Shown here: positions 10,760 to 22,400 of the stretch, one piece after another
Layout: each line of letters opens with the position of its first letter
How positions within the stretch are numbered: the stretch's first letter is position 1
Assembly (NCBI RefSeq): GCF_029227915.1
Contig: NC_079887.1
Coordinates: forward strand, 10,852,001 to 10,912,000
DNA from: Hydractinia symbiolongicarpus
Lineage: Eukaryota; Cnidaria; Hydrozoa; Anthoathecata; Hydractiniidae
Direction of reading: 5' to 3'
Length of the DNA: 60,000 nucleotides
Made by a program: the position numbers and the translations under genes
The notes under the pieces: generated by a model
Told to the model about the DNA's origin: nothing
Database searches by the model: none
The model's input: the letters and a program-made list of their open reading frames with translations, nothing else

Positions 10760-12395
10760 GAAGATGAAAGTTACTTGTTTATTGTCTTGCAAAGTGTTTC
10801 CTCAAAAAATTATTTTTTCCTAAATTTTAATTAAAACACCATTGAGTAAAAATATAAACTGTATGTATTAAATTTCCGTATGCCACAGCTCAGGTCAAAA
10901 TCTTTTTAACCCTTAGAGTACTGTTTTTTGAAAATGCCCAACTTACAAATTAAAGCTAATCTAATGGAAACATAATGCATCGTCACCTATTCGATTTTTT
11001 TCTGAGATCTATTTTTAGTACGTACAATAAGCTACGAAGAGGACGATATAATTCCCTGTTATTGTCAGTTTTTGATGTTATAAAGCAACTGCCTATCCTT
11101 CTAAATCGAGAAGAAATAATTTCGTCTGCTTGCAGGATTTCTATTGGTTCTACAAATGCATTCTTGAACCCCATTTCATTCTTCCTACCGTCACATAAAA
11201 GGCTTCCCATCACATTCTACGCATGTTTTCCGGAAATCAATATCCATGTGAGACGCTCAACCCAACCACTATGCTATGAATAATGGAACTAACATGAATT
11301 TTTCATTTAGAACACGGCGACAATATCGAGCTTCCATTATTTTTATAACACCGCTGAAAGTAATTTTTTCGTTATTTACGGCCTCTGTAAACTCCCCACC
11401 TATAATAACCAGCGCAAATTTTATAGGATCAACAATACAAACAGCATAATTAACTTAGCATGTAAAAATATATAAAAAAAATAAAAAGCTTTCAGATAAC
11501 AAAGACAGACTTATCAACGTCAACGTTACGCAACTTTCAAAATGGACGTAATAACACTGCTCTCTGCTTTACACATCCCTTTGTCGCGGCTGCAAAATCT
11601 CGGATTGGTTTTTCAAAAAAATCAGGCGTTGCAATTGAATGCTACACGCGGGAGAATAAAACAAAGTCGGTATATATATATATATATATATCGCATTTGG
11701 TATTTTGTGCAGATATAAGAATTTCGTGATTAATTAACAGGACGCGCTTTTCGCGGACAAACAGGCAAAATACCGCTATTATTAAAAAGACTAACGATAT
11801 TATACGCCTATTGGTTTTTCGGTCAGTTGCTCATAAAGTTGATCTTGTTAACTCACCATATGATTTTTTAACAATAGCCAATAATAATTACATTATTTAG
11901 AACTATTTTCAGCTTTTGTACTCTGATCCTAACTTCAATGGAATATCAAATCTACGGAGACTCTTTAAATGAGATAAATTTCATACTTATGCCTTTTTGG
12001 AACATCCTTGTTCCATGTAAATATAAGAAATTGCAAAATTTTACATCTTTTCACACAAGTTTTGACTTTTAATTTGGAATACTTCCATATCTGTTAAAAA
12101 ATCTTTAATGTGATATAGCTTCTCTACGGCAGCAGCTTCTTCAGTCGGACAAAAATCATTGGAATATTTAAATTTTTATGCATCTAAGAGATTTATTTGG
12201 TTTAAGAACTAATCAAGCTATACTATTGAAATACTGCCCCGAAAAAAAGAGATAGAATTTACACTTTTGCATGGTCTGAAATAAAAACACACGTAAGGTC
12301 TTTGGATTGATTGGCCTGCTTTAGGGCTTTTGATGCGTCATTTTCAGGGAGGACACTTGTTTCTACTGCTGTACGAATAAGTACATAACAGTAAA
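10760..12395. other. Stretch with no recognisable gene
   Basis: Upstream of apple exon A on the minus strand one would expect leader exons, but none with a signal peptide was found. A (TA)n run lies at 11671-11690. Next to it is a diverged copy of the ATCGCATTTG dispersed repeat. Confidence 0.4.
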
Positions 12396-12399
12396 GCCT

Positions 12400-12790
12400 G
12401 GCCATCGACAGAAAAAATATGTAGTTTTTATGAAGCGACAGAGATTATTATGAAGGTATTATGCGGTATTATGCGATATTACGTTGCTATGGCCATCGAC
12501 AGAAAATTTATGTATTTTTTATGAATTATGAAGGTATTATGCAGTATTATGCAGTATTATGCGATATTACGTTGGTTATGGCCATCGACAGAAAAATTAT
12601 GTATTTGTTATGGAAGGATAGAGAGTATTATGCAGTATTATGCAGTATTATGCGATATTACGTTGGTATGGCCATCGACAGAAAATTTATGCATTTTTTA
12701 TGAATTATGAAGGTATTATGCAGTATTATGCGATATTACGTTGGTTATGGATTATTGACAGTAAAAATATGTATTTGTTATATAGAGAGG
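12400..12790 (+). repeat. 90-bp minisatellite, four copies plus a partial
   Basis: Units start with GGCCATCGACAGAAAA at 12400, 12491, 12580 and 12670, and in degenerate form at 12759, so the period is 89-91 bp. Each unit also contains shorter repeats of TATTATGCAG and ends GCGATATTACGTTG. Because 90 is divisible by three, open frames persist through it; they are not taken as genes. Confidence 0.9.
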
Positions 12791-12972
12791 ATGTCGGATA
12801 ATGCGGTTTCATTTGTCGGGTCCATTTGGTTGGAGAAGTATGACTGAACGTCTGTCGGTTTTTTATGTCGATAAAGTATGAAGGGTGCTAGTTATGTTGT
12901 ACGTCGTGTGTCGGGACCACTTAGCCCAATGCTAAATGAAGTCGTTGCCCAAAAGGTGTGTGATATTATTGA

Positions 12973-13560
12973 AGACTAGTTGATAAAGCCCATGGAAAAA
13001 AAAAACGAAAAACAAGCGTCATTTAAATTTTGATGACGTCAGCAACCCATCCATAAAAAAGATTTAGAGCCCTGTTTTCACGTTGCCGCTATTGTGTAGA
13101 GATTAAAATGCTGATCAAGAAAATGTATATGATCGTGTGGTTTTGATGAGCGGTTAATGAATTATAGGGGTTTAAAAATTTTGCTGACGTCAGCATTGCC
13201 CTGTCAAAACACAAAAATTTTTTTAGAAATTTTTATACCTGTTGCCTTCATCGTATAGATCTTGAAACGCTGAGCAAGAAAATGTATAGGATCATGCACT
13301 TTTGACAAACGGTTGCAGAGACATATTAGGATATTGTCGTTAAAGTAATGTTATTGACGTCGCGTCGTAACGTCAGAAAACTACATATTAGACATAACTT
13401 TTTCGGTGACATCATTTGAAAATGACGATATCCACTTTGCCTGTTACAAACAGACGCAGTCTCTGTATTATTATATAAGACTAGTCGATAAGACCCGTGG
13501 AAAAATCCACCCAGGCAGGATAAAAATTTCGATGACGTCAGCAACCCATCCACTAAAATA
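12973..13560. repeat. Duplicated repeat segments carrying TGACGTCA motifs
   Basis: AAGACTAGT-GATAAG-CCC-TGGAAAA followed by GATGACGTCAGCAACCCATCCA-like sequence appears at 12973 and again at 13478. A related middle segment at about 13182 (GCTGACGTCAGCATTGCCC) shares the following GAGCAAGAAAATGTATA block. This looks like a tandemly rearranged non-autonomous element; ends are unclear. Confidence 0.6.
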
Positions 13561-13705
13561 ATTTTTTTTTGCTTTTACGGTGCCTGTATTGTGGATACAT
13601 TAAAGCATGCAGTGTTACAATTGACCAGTGAAATATATGTGACAGCTTTAAGAAATATATGTTTCCGCTAAGAGTTTTTATTGAACTCTCAAAATCATAA
13701 ATAAA

Positions 13706-13801
13706 TTTACTGATTTGAAACTTGTAAAATGTGGTGTACCTCAAGGCTCTATTCTTAGACCGCTACTTTTTCTGCTTTATATTAATAACTATGCTTCTAA
13801 A
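13706..13801 (+). pseudogene. Non-LTR reverse transcriptase fragment
   Basis: The frame VKCGVPQGSILRPLLFLLYI is the conserved reverse-transcriptase motif around PQGSxLGPLLF, with Gly changed to Arg. The similarity ends abruptly after about 30 residues. It is an orphan scrap of a LINE-type element. Confidence 0.7.
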
Positions 13802-14968
13802 ATACTTATTTTTATTTCAGAAACGATCGCCGGAATGTACAAAAGGAATACTCACAAATTCATTAGCAAAATCATCGGGGATCTTTTGGTAGGATGAAAA
13901 GTCAATTCATAACATTATACGTAGCATATTTTATAAAAATCAAAACTATTCTAATTGTATGCCATACAAATGGATCATCATGAAATCTTTTGCCGCTTTG
14001 TCATAGCATGACCTGAAACGGTGATGTATGGAACTGTTATTGAGCCATAATAAACTTTCAGATCGTTTTTGTTTTGATACGAAACTATTCCGGTTCGTAC
14101 CCCCTTTAAAAGTTGCGTTAATTATGCGAAATTATGACGAAATGAGTAAGCATTGAGCATAATTATAGTAACTAAATATTAAAATTTATGTAAAATGTTC
14201 AAAACGCGTCATGAACGACCAGAAAACATTTTTAAATCTATATGGCTTGTCAAAAATGTTAAATATAATACCCTCGCAGAGCATACTCATGGCATCATAT
14301 TAGTGAATCTTCCTAATCCAAATTCAAAAGAACCAATCAAGAATTTTTTTAAAAAAATTCAAATTCCTAAACAGCCTTTTAAGCTACTTCATATGCAATT
14401 AACTGTGGGATTTTCTGCGGGAGGTAAAGCTTGGTTCCCACTGTGGTTTAACTTGGGTTTAAATATAAAACCTAACAGGTTTTAAATGTGTTTTAAAAAT
14501 TAAAATAAAACCTGAGCATTCCCACGGTGTTTTAAAATCAAAAACATATAGCGTTTCTCTCTTGGTACCCTTTGTGTAATTTATCAAAAATCACTGAATA
14601 TTGGCGAAAAAGTACGCTAAGATTCTCTTCCTGTACCAAACTAAGTTTTTTTTTTGCCATTTTTTATTCCCTTTTTCTGTCTTAACGTGAAAATGCGCAA
14701 AATGTGCCCTAAAATCGTTGAAAACTCCTTCGGCATTTGTCGGCGCCTTTGAACTTTAAACCACAATATCAAAATTTTTTGATCTAAGGTTTTATACACC
14801 AATCCGACATGCTGGCTACCATTTTGTATTGCAGCGCGGTCTTGAGACTGGGTACGAAGAAGGGGTGAAAAATTAGTTGAGAGAGGAGCAAACAGAGTTA
14901 AAAGAAAGAAGAAAATGATTCATACAAAATAAATATAGCCATAATCAAACTTTTATTTTTAAACCAAA

Positions 14969-16380
14969 ATGCCCATCGTAAATTGTGCTGTTATTGGTTG
15001 TACGAATAGCCAGTATAAAATTCGAAAGTGAAAGAAAGAATTGTGTGATATACACAACAATGTTATCAAGGAATTATGTGGATGCGAACGACCATTTTAT
15101 TTATATTGTTTTCCGAGCATTAAGAACAACAACGAGCAAAGGCGGAATTGGATTAAAGTTACCAAGCGAGAGGGACAGAATAAATCAAAATGGACTCCTG
15201 CTGGAAGTGACAGAGTGTGTTCATTTCATTTTGCTGATGGTGTACCCACTGCTGCCAATCCAGATCCAACTTTGAACATGGGTTACGAACTCTTACAAAA
15301 ACGACCAAGAAGAGAATTATTTCGTTCAGGTGGTGTACGTAACTGTAAGAAAAAAAAATTGTCAAATGAAGAAGTTGACGAAGCAGTTGTTAATGATAAT
15401 GTTGATAGTGTTGTTAATGATAATGTTAATGATGAATTACCATGTCAATCATCACCATTCTTTTCACCGGTATCGAAACATTCCTATTTTTCATCATCAT
15501 TAACTCATCAATGTGAGGGATGTAGCTACAAGAAAAATGTTATCAATTCTCTTGTATCAAAAATAAATATGTTAACATTGCAAGTGAAAACTGCCAACAG
15601 GGTGAAAGTCTTTAATACTAAAAAAAAGTGTTTTTACATGGTGAAAAATAAAGACAGAACAAAAAATGAATTTTTACACTGACATAGTATCTATTGCCAT
15701 GTTTGAATCAGTATTTCAACTTTTGAACCCATGCTTATCTAAGATCAAATAGCTACAGCAAATTCAAACGTACTTATTCTAATCCAGCAAGCAAAATCCT
15801 TACACATCGTGACGAATTTTTGCTAACTTGCCGACCGCTTCGGAATTTCACCCACTATTATTCGAACACTTTCACGAAATGGATACAGATTTTAAGCAAA
15901 TTCTAGGCAAACTCTAGTTGTATGGTTACCAAGAGAAGCGATTAGAAACAATTTACCTGATGCCTTTATTAAAACTGGACACTCGAAATGCAGAGTAATT
16001 ATTGACTGCACTGAGGTGTTTATTGAAAAACCAAATCTTTAATAAACCAAGCAGCTACATGGTCCGATTACAAGCACCACAACACAATAAAATTTTTAAT
16101 TGGTATATCACCTGCAGGTTTCATAACATTTTTATCTCACTGTTATGGCGGTCGGGCGAGTGATCGATATATAAAAAAGGATAGTGGGTTTTATGAATTG
16201 TTAGAACGGGACGACGAAGTAATGACTGATAGAGGGTTTCAAATCAGAGAAGAACTACTGCTAAAGTTTTGTAGGTTGAGTGTTACACCTGGTGCTAGGA
16301 TTAAAAGTCAGATGACATCAACTGAGTGCAAGAACACTAAGGAAATTGCGAATCTACGAATACATGTGGAACGTTTTACA
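14969..16380 (+). pseudogene. THAP-domain DDE_Tnp_4-like transposase, inactivated
   Basis: An ATG at 14969 starts MPIVNCAVIGCTNSQYKIRK, then TGA at 15029-15031 stands where a Trp codon is expected. The same frame then continues to 15682 with the rest of a THAP zinc domain (CERPFYLYCFP..RRNWIKVTKREG..W.P..DRVCSFHF) and a spacer ending in a short C-x2-C/coiled region. Past 15682 the catalytic region is present in pieces across frameshifts. RVIIDCTEVFIEKP (about 16000) carries the first Asp, the open frame at 16198 carries the second Asp (MTDRGFQ), and KEIANLRIHVER carries the Glu. A segment between the helix-turn-helix and the DDE core seems deleted. In its family this protein cuts and rejoins DNA at the TIRs. 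Confidence 0.8.
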
Positions 16381-17240
16381 ACAAAAGTCCACTTCTGGTT
16401 TCAGTACAGCCGTGAACAAAATACTCTCTGGGGCTATTTCTTGAACAGCATTGGCAATATCGGTAAGCTGCAGCAATTTTGTGTTACAGTCAACAAGTGG
16501 ATCAAATGTTTTTTTTGGTGTTGACACTAGATTTTTTTTTCCTCGTTGACCAAAGTCGTCACGATTTAACTTCATGTCTTTCACTTTTATGGTAGCTACC
16601 CCAACATGATTTGGCAGCCATTCATTAGCTTTGCTAGTACAGGCAGGGTTTGTCAGTCCCATTCTTACTGCTGCCTCAATTCAATACATTGCAGCGGCTA
16701 CATGATTGCAAGTTTGGCTCATACCTGCCATACACGTACAATAACAACTTTTTATTGTAACAGGTTTTTTTTCAATAATTAGCCACAATTTATGTGGTGG
16801 ATCATTCAAATTCTCGGACTTCCAGTTAAATCATGGAATAATGGTGGCTTTAACCAACCAGATATATAGTAGCTATAAGCTTTGCAATTTTTATAGTCAC
16901 TCAAATCCTTGCTTCCCAGTTCTGCAGGATAAAACATTAAATAACTGAAAATGTCAGGGTACAATAATAAAGGCCAAAAGGCCATGCTCTCAGCTTCATC
17001 GCACCATCCATGAGGTATCTTGAATGGATCTGGAATAGTTCTGATGTCGAATTTTAATTTGCTTTTATAGTCTTTTTTTAGTTCGAGCTCGATTTCAGCA
17101 GCTCCTTTCACAGGCTGAACTTTATTTTCTATAGCAGCAAACACTCATGCAACTAACTCTTTTTTCTTAAGTTTTAAATTAAGTCTTAAAAAGACATTCA
17201 ATTCTTCAACTTTCATCTTTGCTACCATATCGAAATCCAT
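16354..17240 (-). pseudogene. SAP-like/SWIM zinc-finger accessory protein of the Harbinger-like element, broken
   Basis: An ATG at 17240 starts a frame with a SAP-like helix pair (VEELNVFLRLNLKLKKKELV). It is cut by TGA at 17147-17145 but continues in the same frame to 16806. The frame then shifts near 16815 and goes on through a SWIM zinc finger, CxC..CNH in CYCTCMAGMSQTCNHVAA. Another stop falls near 16685, and then an open stretch runs to 16354. Its 3' end overlaps the antisense of the transposase. Similar SWIM proteins accompany THAP-DDE elements in marine invertebrates; their role is not established to my knowledge. Confidence 0.7.
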
Positions 17241-17529
17241 TCTTAAATATAAATATTGCTGGTTTTGTTAGTGAATGATGTTTATACTTCGTTTGCTCAA
17301 GTTAAAATGGCCTACGGTTTTGGAATTTTTCACTCCCTCATGGATCCCAGGCCTCCATATTGAACGCAGTCACGGCAATGTCGGATTGGTGTAGTTTATC
17401 TGTGGTTTAAACAGGTTTTATGGCAAAAATTTTAAAACAGGAACACGTTCACATTATGGTTTAACTTTGAAATTTTATTTAAAACACACCTAAAACACAC
17501 TTAAACCACAGTGGGAACCGAGCTTAAAA

Positions 17530-19480
17530 TTTTCAGACATGCTTAATGAACCATGCAGCCTAATACGATGTGCGGAAATCTTTTTATGCGGAATATTTTT
17601 CTTTTAACAGCGCTTGATGGAGCAGGGGATACTAACAAAGAATCTTTTAAAAAAAACAAAAGGCCATTGTTAAAAAAATATGAATGAACAAAAAAAAATT
17701 CAGCACAAGCCCAAGGTTTATTTAAAAACAGAAGCTGATGAATATAACGAGATTGTAAAAAGTTGGAGCTCGTAGAAGCTGATATTTTACTTGTTTATAA
17801 CACATTCTTCAATAAAAATTTCTGCTAACTTAACACTTTTGGTGTTAAGTTAAAATCATTTTATTATGTATTAAGGCCTATATTTTTCGGAAATAGTAAA
17901 AAAATGGCATAAATGAACCACTGAGGACAGCTGAAAAAGGGTAACTGCCACCTTAAACAGATACTAACCTTTATTACCTCAAAGTGAAAACGAAAATACT
18001 GAATTACCTGTTGCATGATGCAAAAAAAGAAATGCTGCAATCAAGTCAAAAAACACAAATTGCATTATGTTGTTTGATTATCTTCTTGAGTAAAATAATT
18101 GTCGTTGACAATTACAAGTGCGTGTGTGTGAATACAATATTTATTATTATTACCCAATCAAAAGTCTTATTAAGCGTCTTTAAGTCGTATCTATATTACT
18201 CACTGTCTGTTTGTTAGCCGATTTAAAATAAAGATTTTTTTTCATAAAAAACGCCATTCTAATCGCAGCTACTTTGCTATGACGGCTAACAACTAGTCTA
18301 CTAGTCTGCAATTCAATTATTTAATACGGAGGTTTTGTAATCAAAAACTGGCACCTATAATCATAGTAGTAACCCCCGTCTGCTTAAATTTCATTACTTC
18401 GACTTAAAGGCAAAAAAAAAATACACGAAATAGATAAAAGGTAGCGCTTTTATTGTGTTTTTAATGAAATTTCTAATCTAATAAAAAGTAGGGTTGTCTT
18501 TTATTAACGGTCTATATAGACGACAAATTAATCTCCAGCAAATGTACCCTAAACTAGTATTTGGTCCAATACAGCCCGCTACTCAATATTTATTTATTTC
18601 TACCCAGGAATGTTTCTGAAGTTTAATCATGCATTGATGTGCCTTGCTTAAATATTGTGGTTATTAAGTAACTGCATTTTATTGCTTTTGATTCCTATAT
18701 TTTCCCATCAGACCAAGCTGTGTGTAGTAATAGCCGTACTGTTTGGTTGGTTTGACAACTCTAGGGACAAGATTGCCCATCGTGCTTGTCCGCCTGGTCA
18801 CATTGAGTAAAAAAAATTACTTAAAGGGGGTTATTACAGTGATTATAAGTGCGAGTATAATAACCCCATTTTAAATTGGCTTACAGACCAGTAGACTAAT
18901 AGTCTAATTGCTAGCCTTAAAAAAGCCACGGAAGTTTTTTTTCGTCCTAGCAAAGTAGATAAAACTATATCGCATTTGTTATTTGCGGCTTTAGAATTTC
19001 GTATGTATTTATAACGTTACAAACAAACAGACCTAAAATTACTTAGTTGATTAGTGATAAAACTTGTTTTAGTTGTAGAATGTCTTAACACAAATTCATT
19101 CCAGGTAAAACATTGAATTGACGTCATATCATAAGAAAGTTGACATCAACAGTAGTGTCACGTCCCCCCCCCCCCTCTCACCTTACCCTGTCAACCAGCT
19201 TTAACTTTAGTATAACCCCCTTCTTTCTTAATAGTTGACGTCATTCGCGGATATCTCCTATTTTCTTTTTCTATTCGTTAAAATATGTTACATTTTACTG
19301 TACCATCACAATAAAATTATCAACCAAGCTTGTAATCAGTTGTTGTTTGATTTTGATTAACTTGCGTGGTAGCATTGAGCTTAGTTTCACATACATCTAC
19401 CATGATACGCCATGCAATATTTTAAAACCGTAACAAATGACAAGAAACTTATATTAGTCAGTTGAACTTCAAACGCACTT
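17530..19480. other. Gene-free stretch with element remnants
   Basis: It contains the inverted-repeat element at 18268-18960, a diverged copy of the ATCGCATTTG repeat (18970), a TGACGTCA-bearing segment near 19120 and a run of 14 C at about 19164. No exon-like frame was found. Confidence 0.4.
18268..18960. mobile_element. Inverted-repeat element, superfamily unassigned
   Basis: The left arm GCTACTTTGCTATGACGGCT (18268) is matched on the reverse strand at the right by TCTACTTTGCTAGGACGAAA. Both arms go on, with gaps, to GCTA-CAA-TAGTCTA-TAGTCT. The interior of about 690 bp is non-coding. No sure target duplication was seen. Confidence 0.5.
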
Positions 19481-19493
19481 CTAAAATTGGAAG

Positions 19494-22400
19494 TTACTGC
19501 CAAACTAAAACTTTTCCATCAACTCCTCCTGTTACTGCCATATTTCCAGATTGTGAGAATTCGCATGCTAAAACAGGTCCTGTATGGTCACTGCCTCTAA
19601 AACAAAAGATAACAAATCAAATGCGGCATCGTTTGAGGAGAGAACTAAAGAGAAACGCTGGCTTGCCTATGCAAAACATTTTTCTCTCTGTTTCGACATC
19701 AGCGGACATAAAGTTTCTGCGAGGCATATAACCTGAACTACTTATGTTGAAGTTTTGAAACTTGGTGCAGTTATAGAGTGTCTTAATATAATTCATTTCA
19801 GGTAAAAAATAATAATTTAGTGACATTATTATAATTAGAGATGATGTCACATATCCCGAAAATAAACTTTTTCGGCTTTTACAATGTAATTTCTCTTGTT
19901 ACTTAAGCTATGGTCCATGTTTCTTAGCAGACTAACAGAATAATTTCAGACAAAAGATATTTGATGGACTTCATGTTTGGCAGAAAATTTCTTATTTCAT
20001 CGATAAAAAAATCGTCATTAAACTTTAAATAGCAATAGAGTATTTCATATGAAAGTGCACCAGGTTTGACAAATGATACAGTAAGGTAATTGGTATCAAA
20101 AATCAGCCTTACCACCGTCCTAAGACAAAAAATTTCCTTCTTTTTATTAAAAGCTTTAGCAAAAGATTTTTCGCGGTTACATAGCCTGTGAAACCAAGTT
20201 TATAGCCTTAGCTTCTTTGAAAAATTATATTTAATGAAAAATTCTATAATTTCGTGATTAAGAATTGAGGAAAAACTTACTTTTTAAATATCCCGGTTTT
20301 ATTTGTTATGTCATAACCAGCTATCGTTCCATCCATGGAGACAACAATGAATATATTTTCACTCGGATGGCATGAAAGTGACTGTAATGATAAACACATA
20401 TTCTTGTTACAACTTCTGAATATGATACTGAAGAAAATACACTTCAGACCGAGTAATGGTACGCTCTTATAGGTTAGGGATAAAATCGTTAAAGCAAACC
20501 GCACAAGATTAGCACCCAACAACAATTTGTGCAAGTCAAATTATTTAAAAAAGTCATAACGGACTTTCCAAAGTTAATATCCCCTTGTATTCTTTTCACC
20601 TAAGATTTTAATATTCTCTATGTTCCATTTCCTTTTTGCCTGTGTCCTACAAAAACAATACGTTGTCTATTTTTCGAATAAAACTAATTTCCTATCATGG
20701 AACCCTTAAATCCATTGATTATAGAGCGTATATTACTCGATCGTATATTTAAAATGTGATCGTATGTTTTAAAACTCGATGCAAACGAAGTACTCGATCG
20801 TATGTTTGAAACTCGATCGTATGTTTGAAACTCGATCGTATGTTTAAAACTCGTTACAAAATAATTACTCGATCGTATGTTTAAAACTCGATCTAATGTT
20901 TAAACTCGATACAAACTAACTACTTGATCGTATCTTTGAAACTCGAACGTATGTTTGAAATTCGATCGTATGTTCAAAACTCGATACAAACTTACTTGCA
21001 GTCCTTTATCTTCCTCGATACTCCATATTTTTTTCTTTTTGGAGATATTCCAAACTGAAATGAAGTTGTTTGTCATGGTTACAATATATCTGCCATCAGA
21101 TGAGAAACGAGCATCTATTACTTTTTGCCCTTCTTCAGATAACATCACCAGACATTCTCCTAAAATATCACAAGAAATTTTCCTCATCAACCTTTCTCAT
21201 GTCATCGTGTATATCCAGAGTATACACCAAATTTCATAGGTCATTCTTAAAAACTACTTAATTCTTGTGACAAGGAGAGAAAGGGGTCTGAAGACAACTT
21301 TCTTTAAGAGTATCTAAATTCTAAAATGGTTAATTAAAGTCTAACACAGAGTTTCTTCAATATATTTTAGGCCAGACATAGTTTGGACATACCTGTCTCA
21401 GTATCCCAAATTTTTATACTTCCATCCGTGGATGCTGTAACAATAGCACAACTATCATAAGAAAAACTAATGTCGTTTATTCCGTCTGTGTGACCAAGTA
21501 ATTCTTTACATTGAGGTCCTTGGATGAACTCTCCATCACCACCACGAATTGTATAAACCCTTGCTGTTTTATCTTCTGATGCAGATGCAAGAAATCGACC
21601 GTCTGGTGATATGACGCATGCGTGGATAGCACCAGCGTGTACATCTATTCATTTTTATAAACAAAAGTTAATGTAGCAATATAGAAATGGTTTTTATTTT
21701 GAAGCACCATTTAAAATGTCATGAAAGCAAAATGGTTGATTAGTGAATATAGAAATATACACTAGAGTAGTAGGCTAGTAGATAGGTGTTCATAATCCTG
21801 TTTGTTTTGTTTTCTGTCATGTATTCAGTAAATATAGCAAGAAGGCCTCCATCTTGCACATTTGTGCAACAGAAAACAACTTTATATTCTTAGTAATAGT
21901 TCCTTGGGATTACGAACTACTTTTTTCTAATATTTTGTATTAAAATAAAAAAACACAATGGCTTCGCCTAACTCTCTAAGATCAATTTTTACGTTCCAGA
22001 TTTCTTAAAAGAAGTAAGCATTCCAAGTAACAGTTGGTCAACTGGAAAAGCTTTAACCTCGCACCAAGGGCAGTTTGACTTTTATTTGGCAATCTAGTTA
22101 TTCAAAGAGAAAAAACATAAAGGTTTCATGCGATCGAGGCTAGAAAATCGTGGCAGGTGTTGGTAGACTAGTAAAAATATGTTCGACTCATAACTTAACA
22201 ACCCTCTACTCCTTTCACTGCAAAACGCCGACCGCGACACTAAGCATATTTTTAGACTTAATAATAGAATTCACTGCTAACTAATTTATAATCTACAATC
22301 TCAAAAATAAAATGATGAAAAGGAGGTCAAAATTTTGAAGAATGCCGTTTTGATTTTCCGGACCCTTTCAGATCGTGAAATGGGTTACAGTATACTCTGT

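Larger units (their letters stand above)
14425..17527. mobile_element. PIF/Harbinger-like DNA transposon with TIRs and TAA target duplication
   Basis: The element spans 14428-17524, about 3.1 kb. Terminal inverted repeats begin AGCTTGGTTCCCACTGTGGT on the left and, on the reverse strand, AGCTCGGTTCCCACTGTGGT on the right (one mismatch in 24). TAA lies directly outside both ends (14425-14427, 17525-17527), the 3-bp TWA duplication typical of PIF/Harbinger. Inside are two convergent genes: a plus-strand THAP-DDE transposase and a minus-strand SAP/SWIM accessory protein. Both are broken. Subterminal GTGTTTTA-type repeats sit near each end. Confidence 0.85.

Noticed and set aside
12461-12710. Overlapping repeat-rich plus-strand frames as a protein
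   Set aside because: They are a by-product of the 90-bp period of the minisatellite, with no start context or domain.
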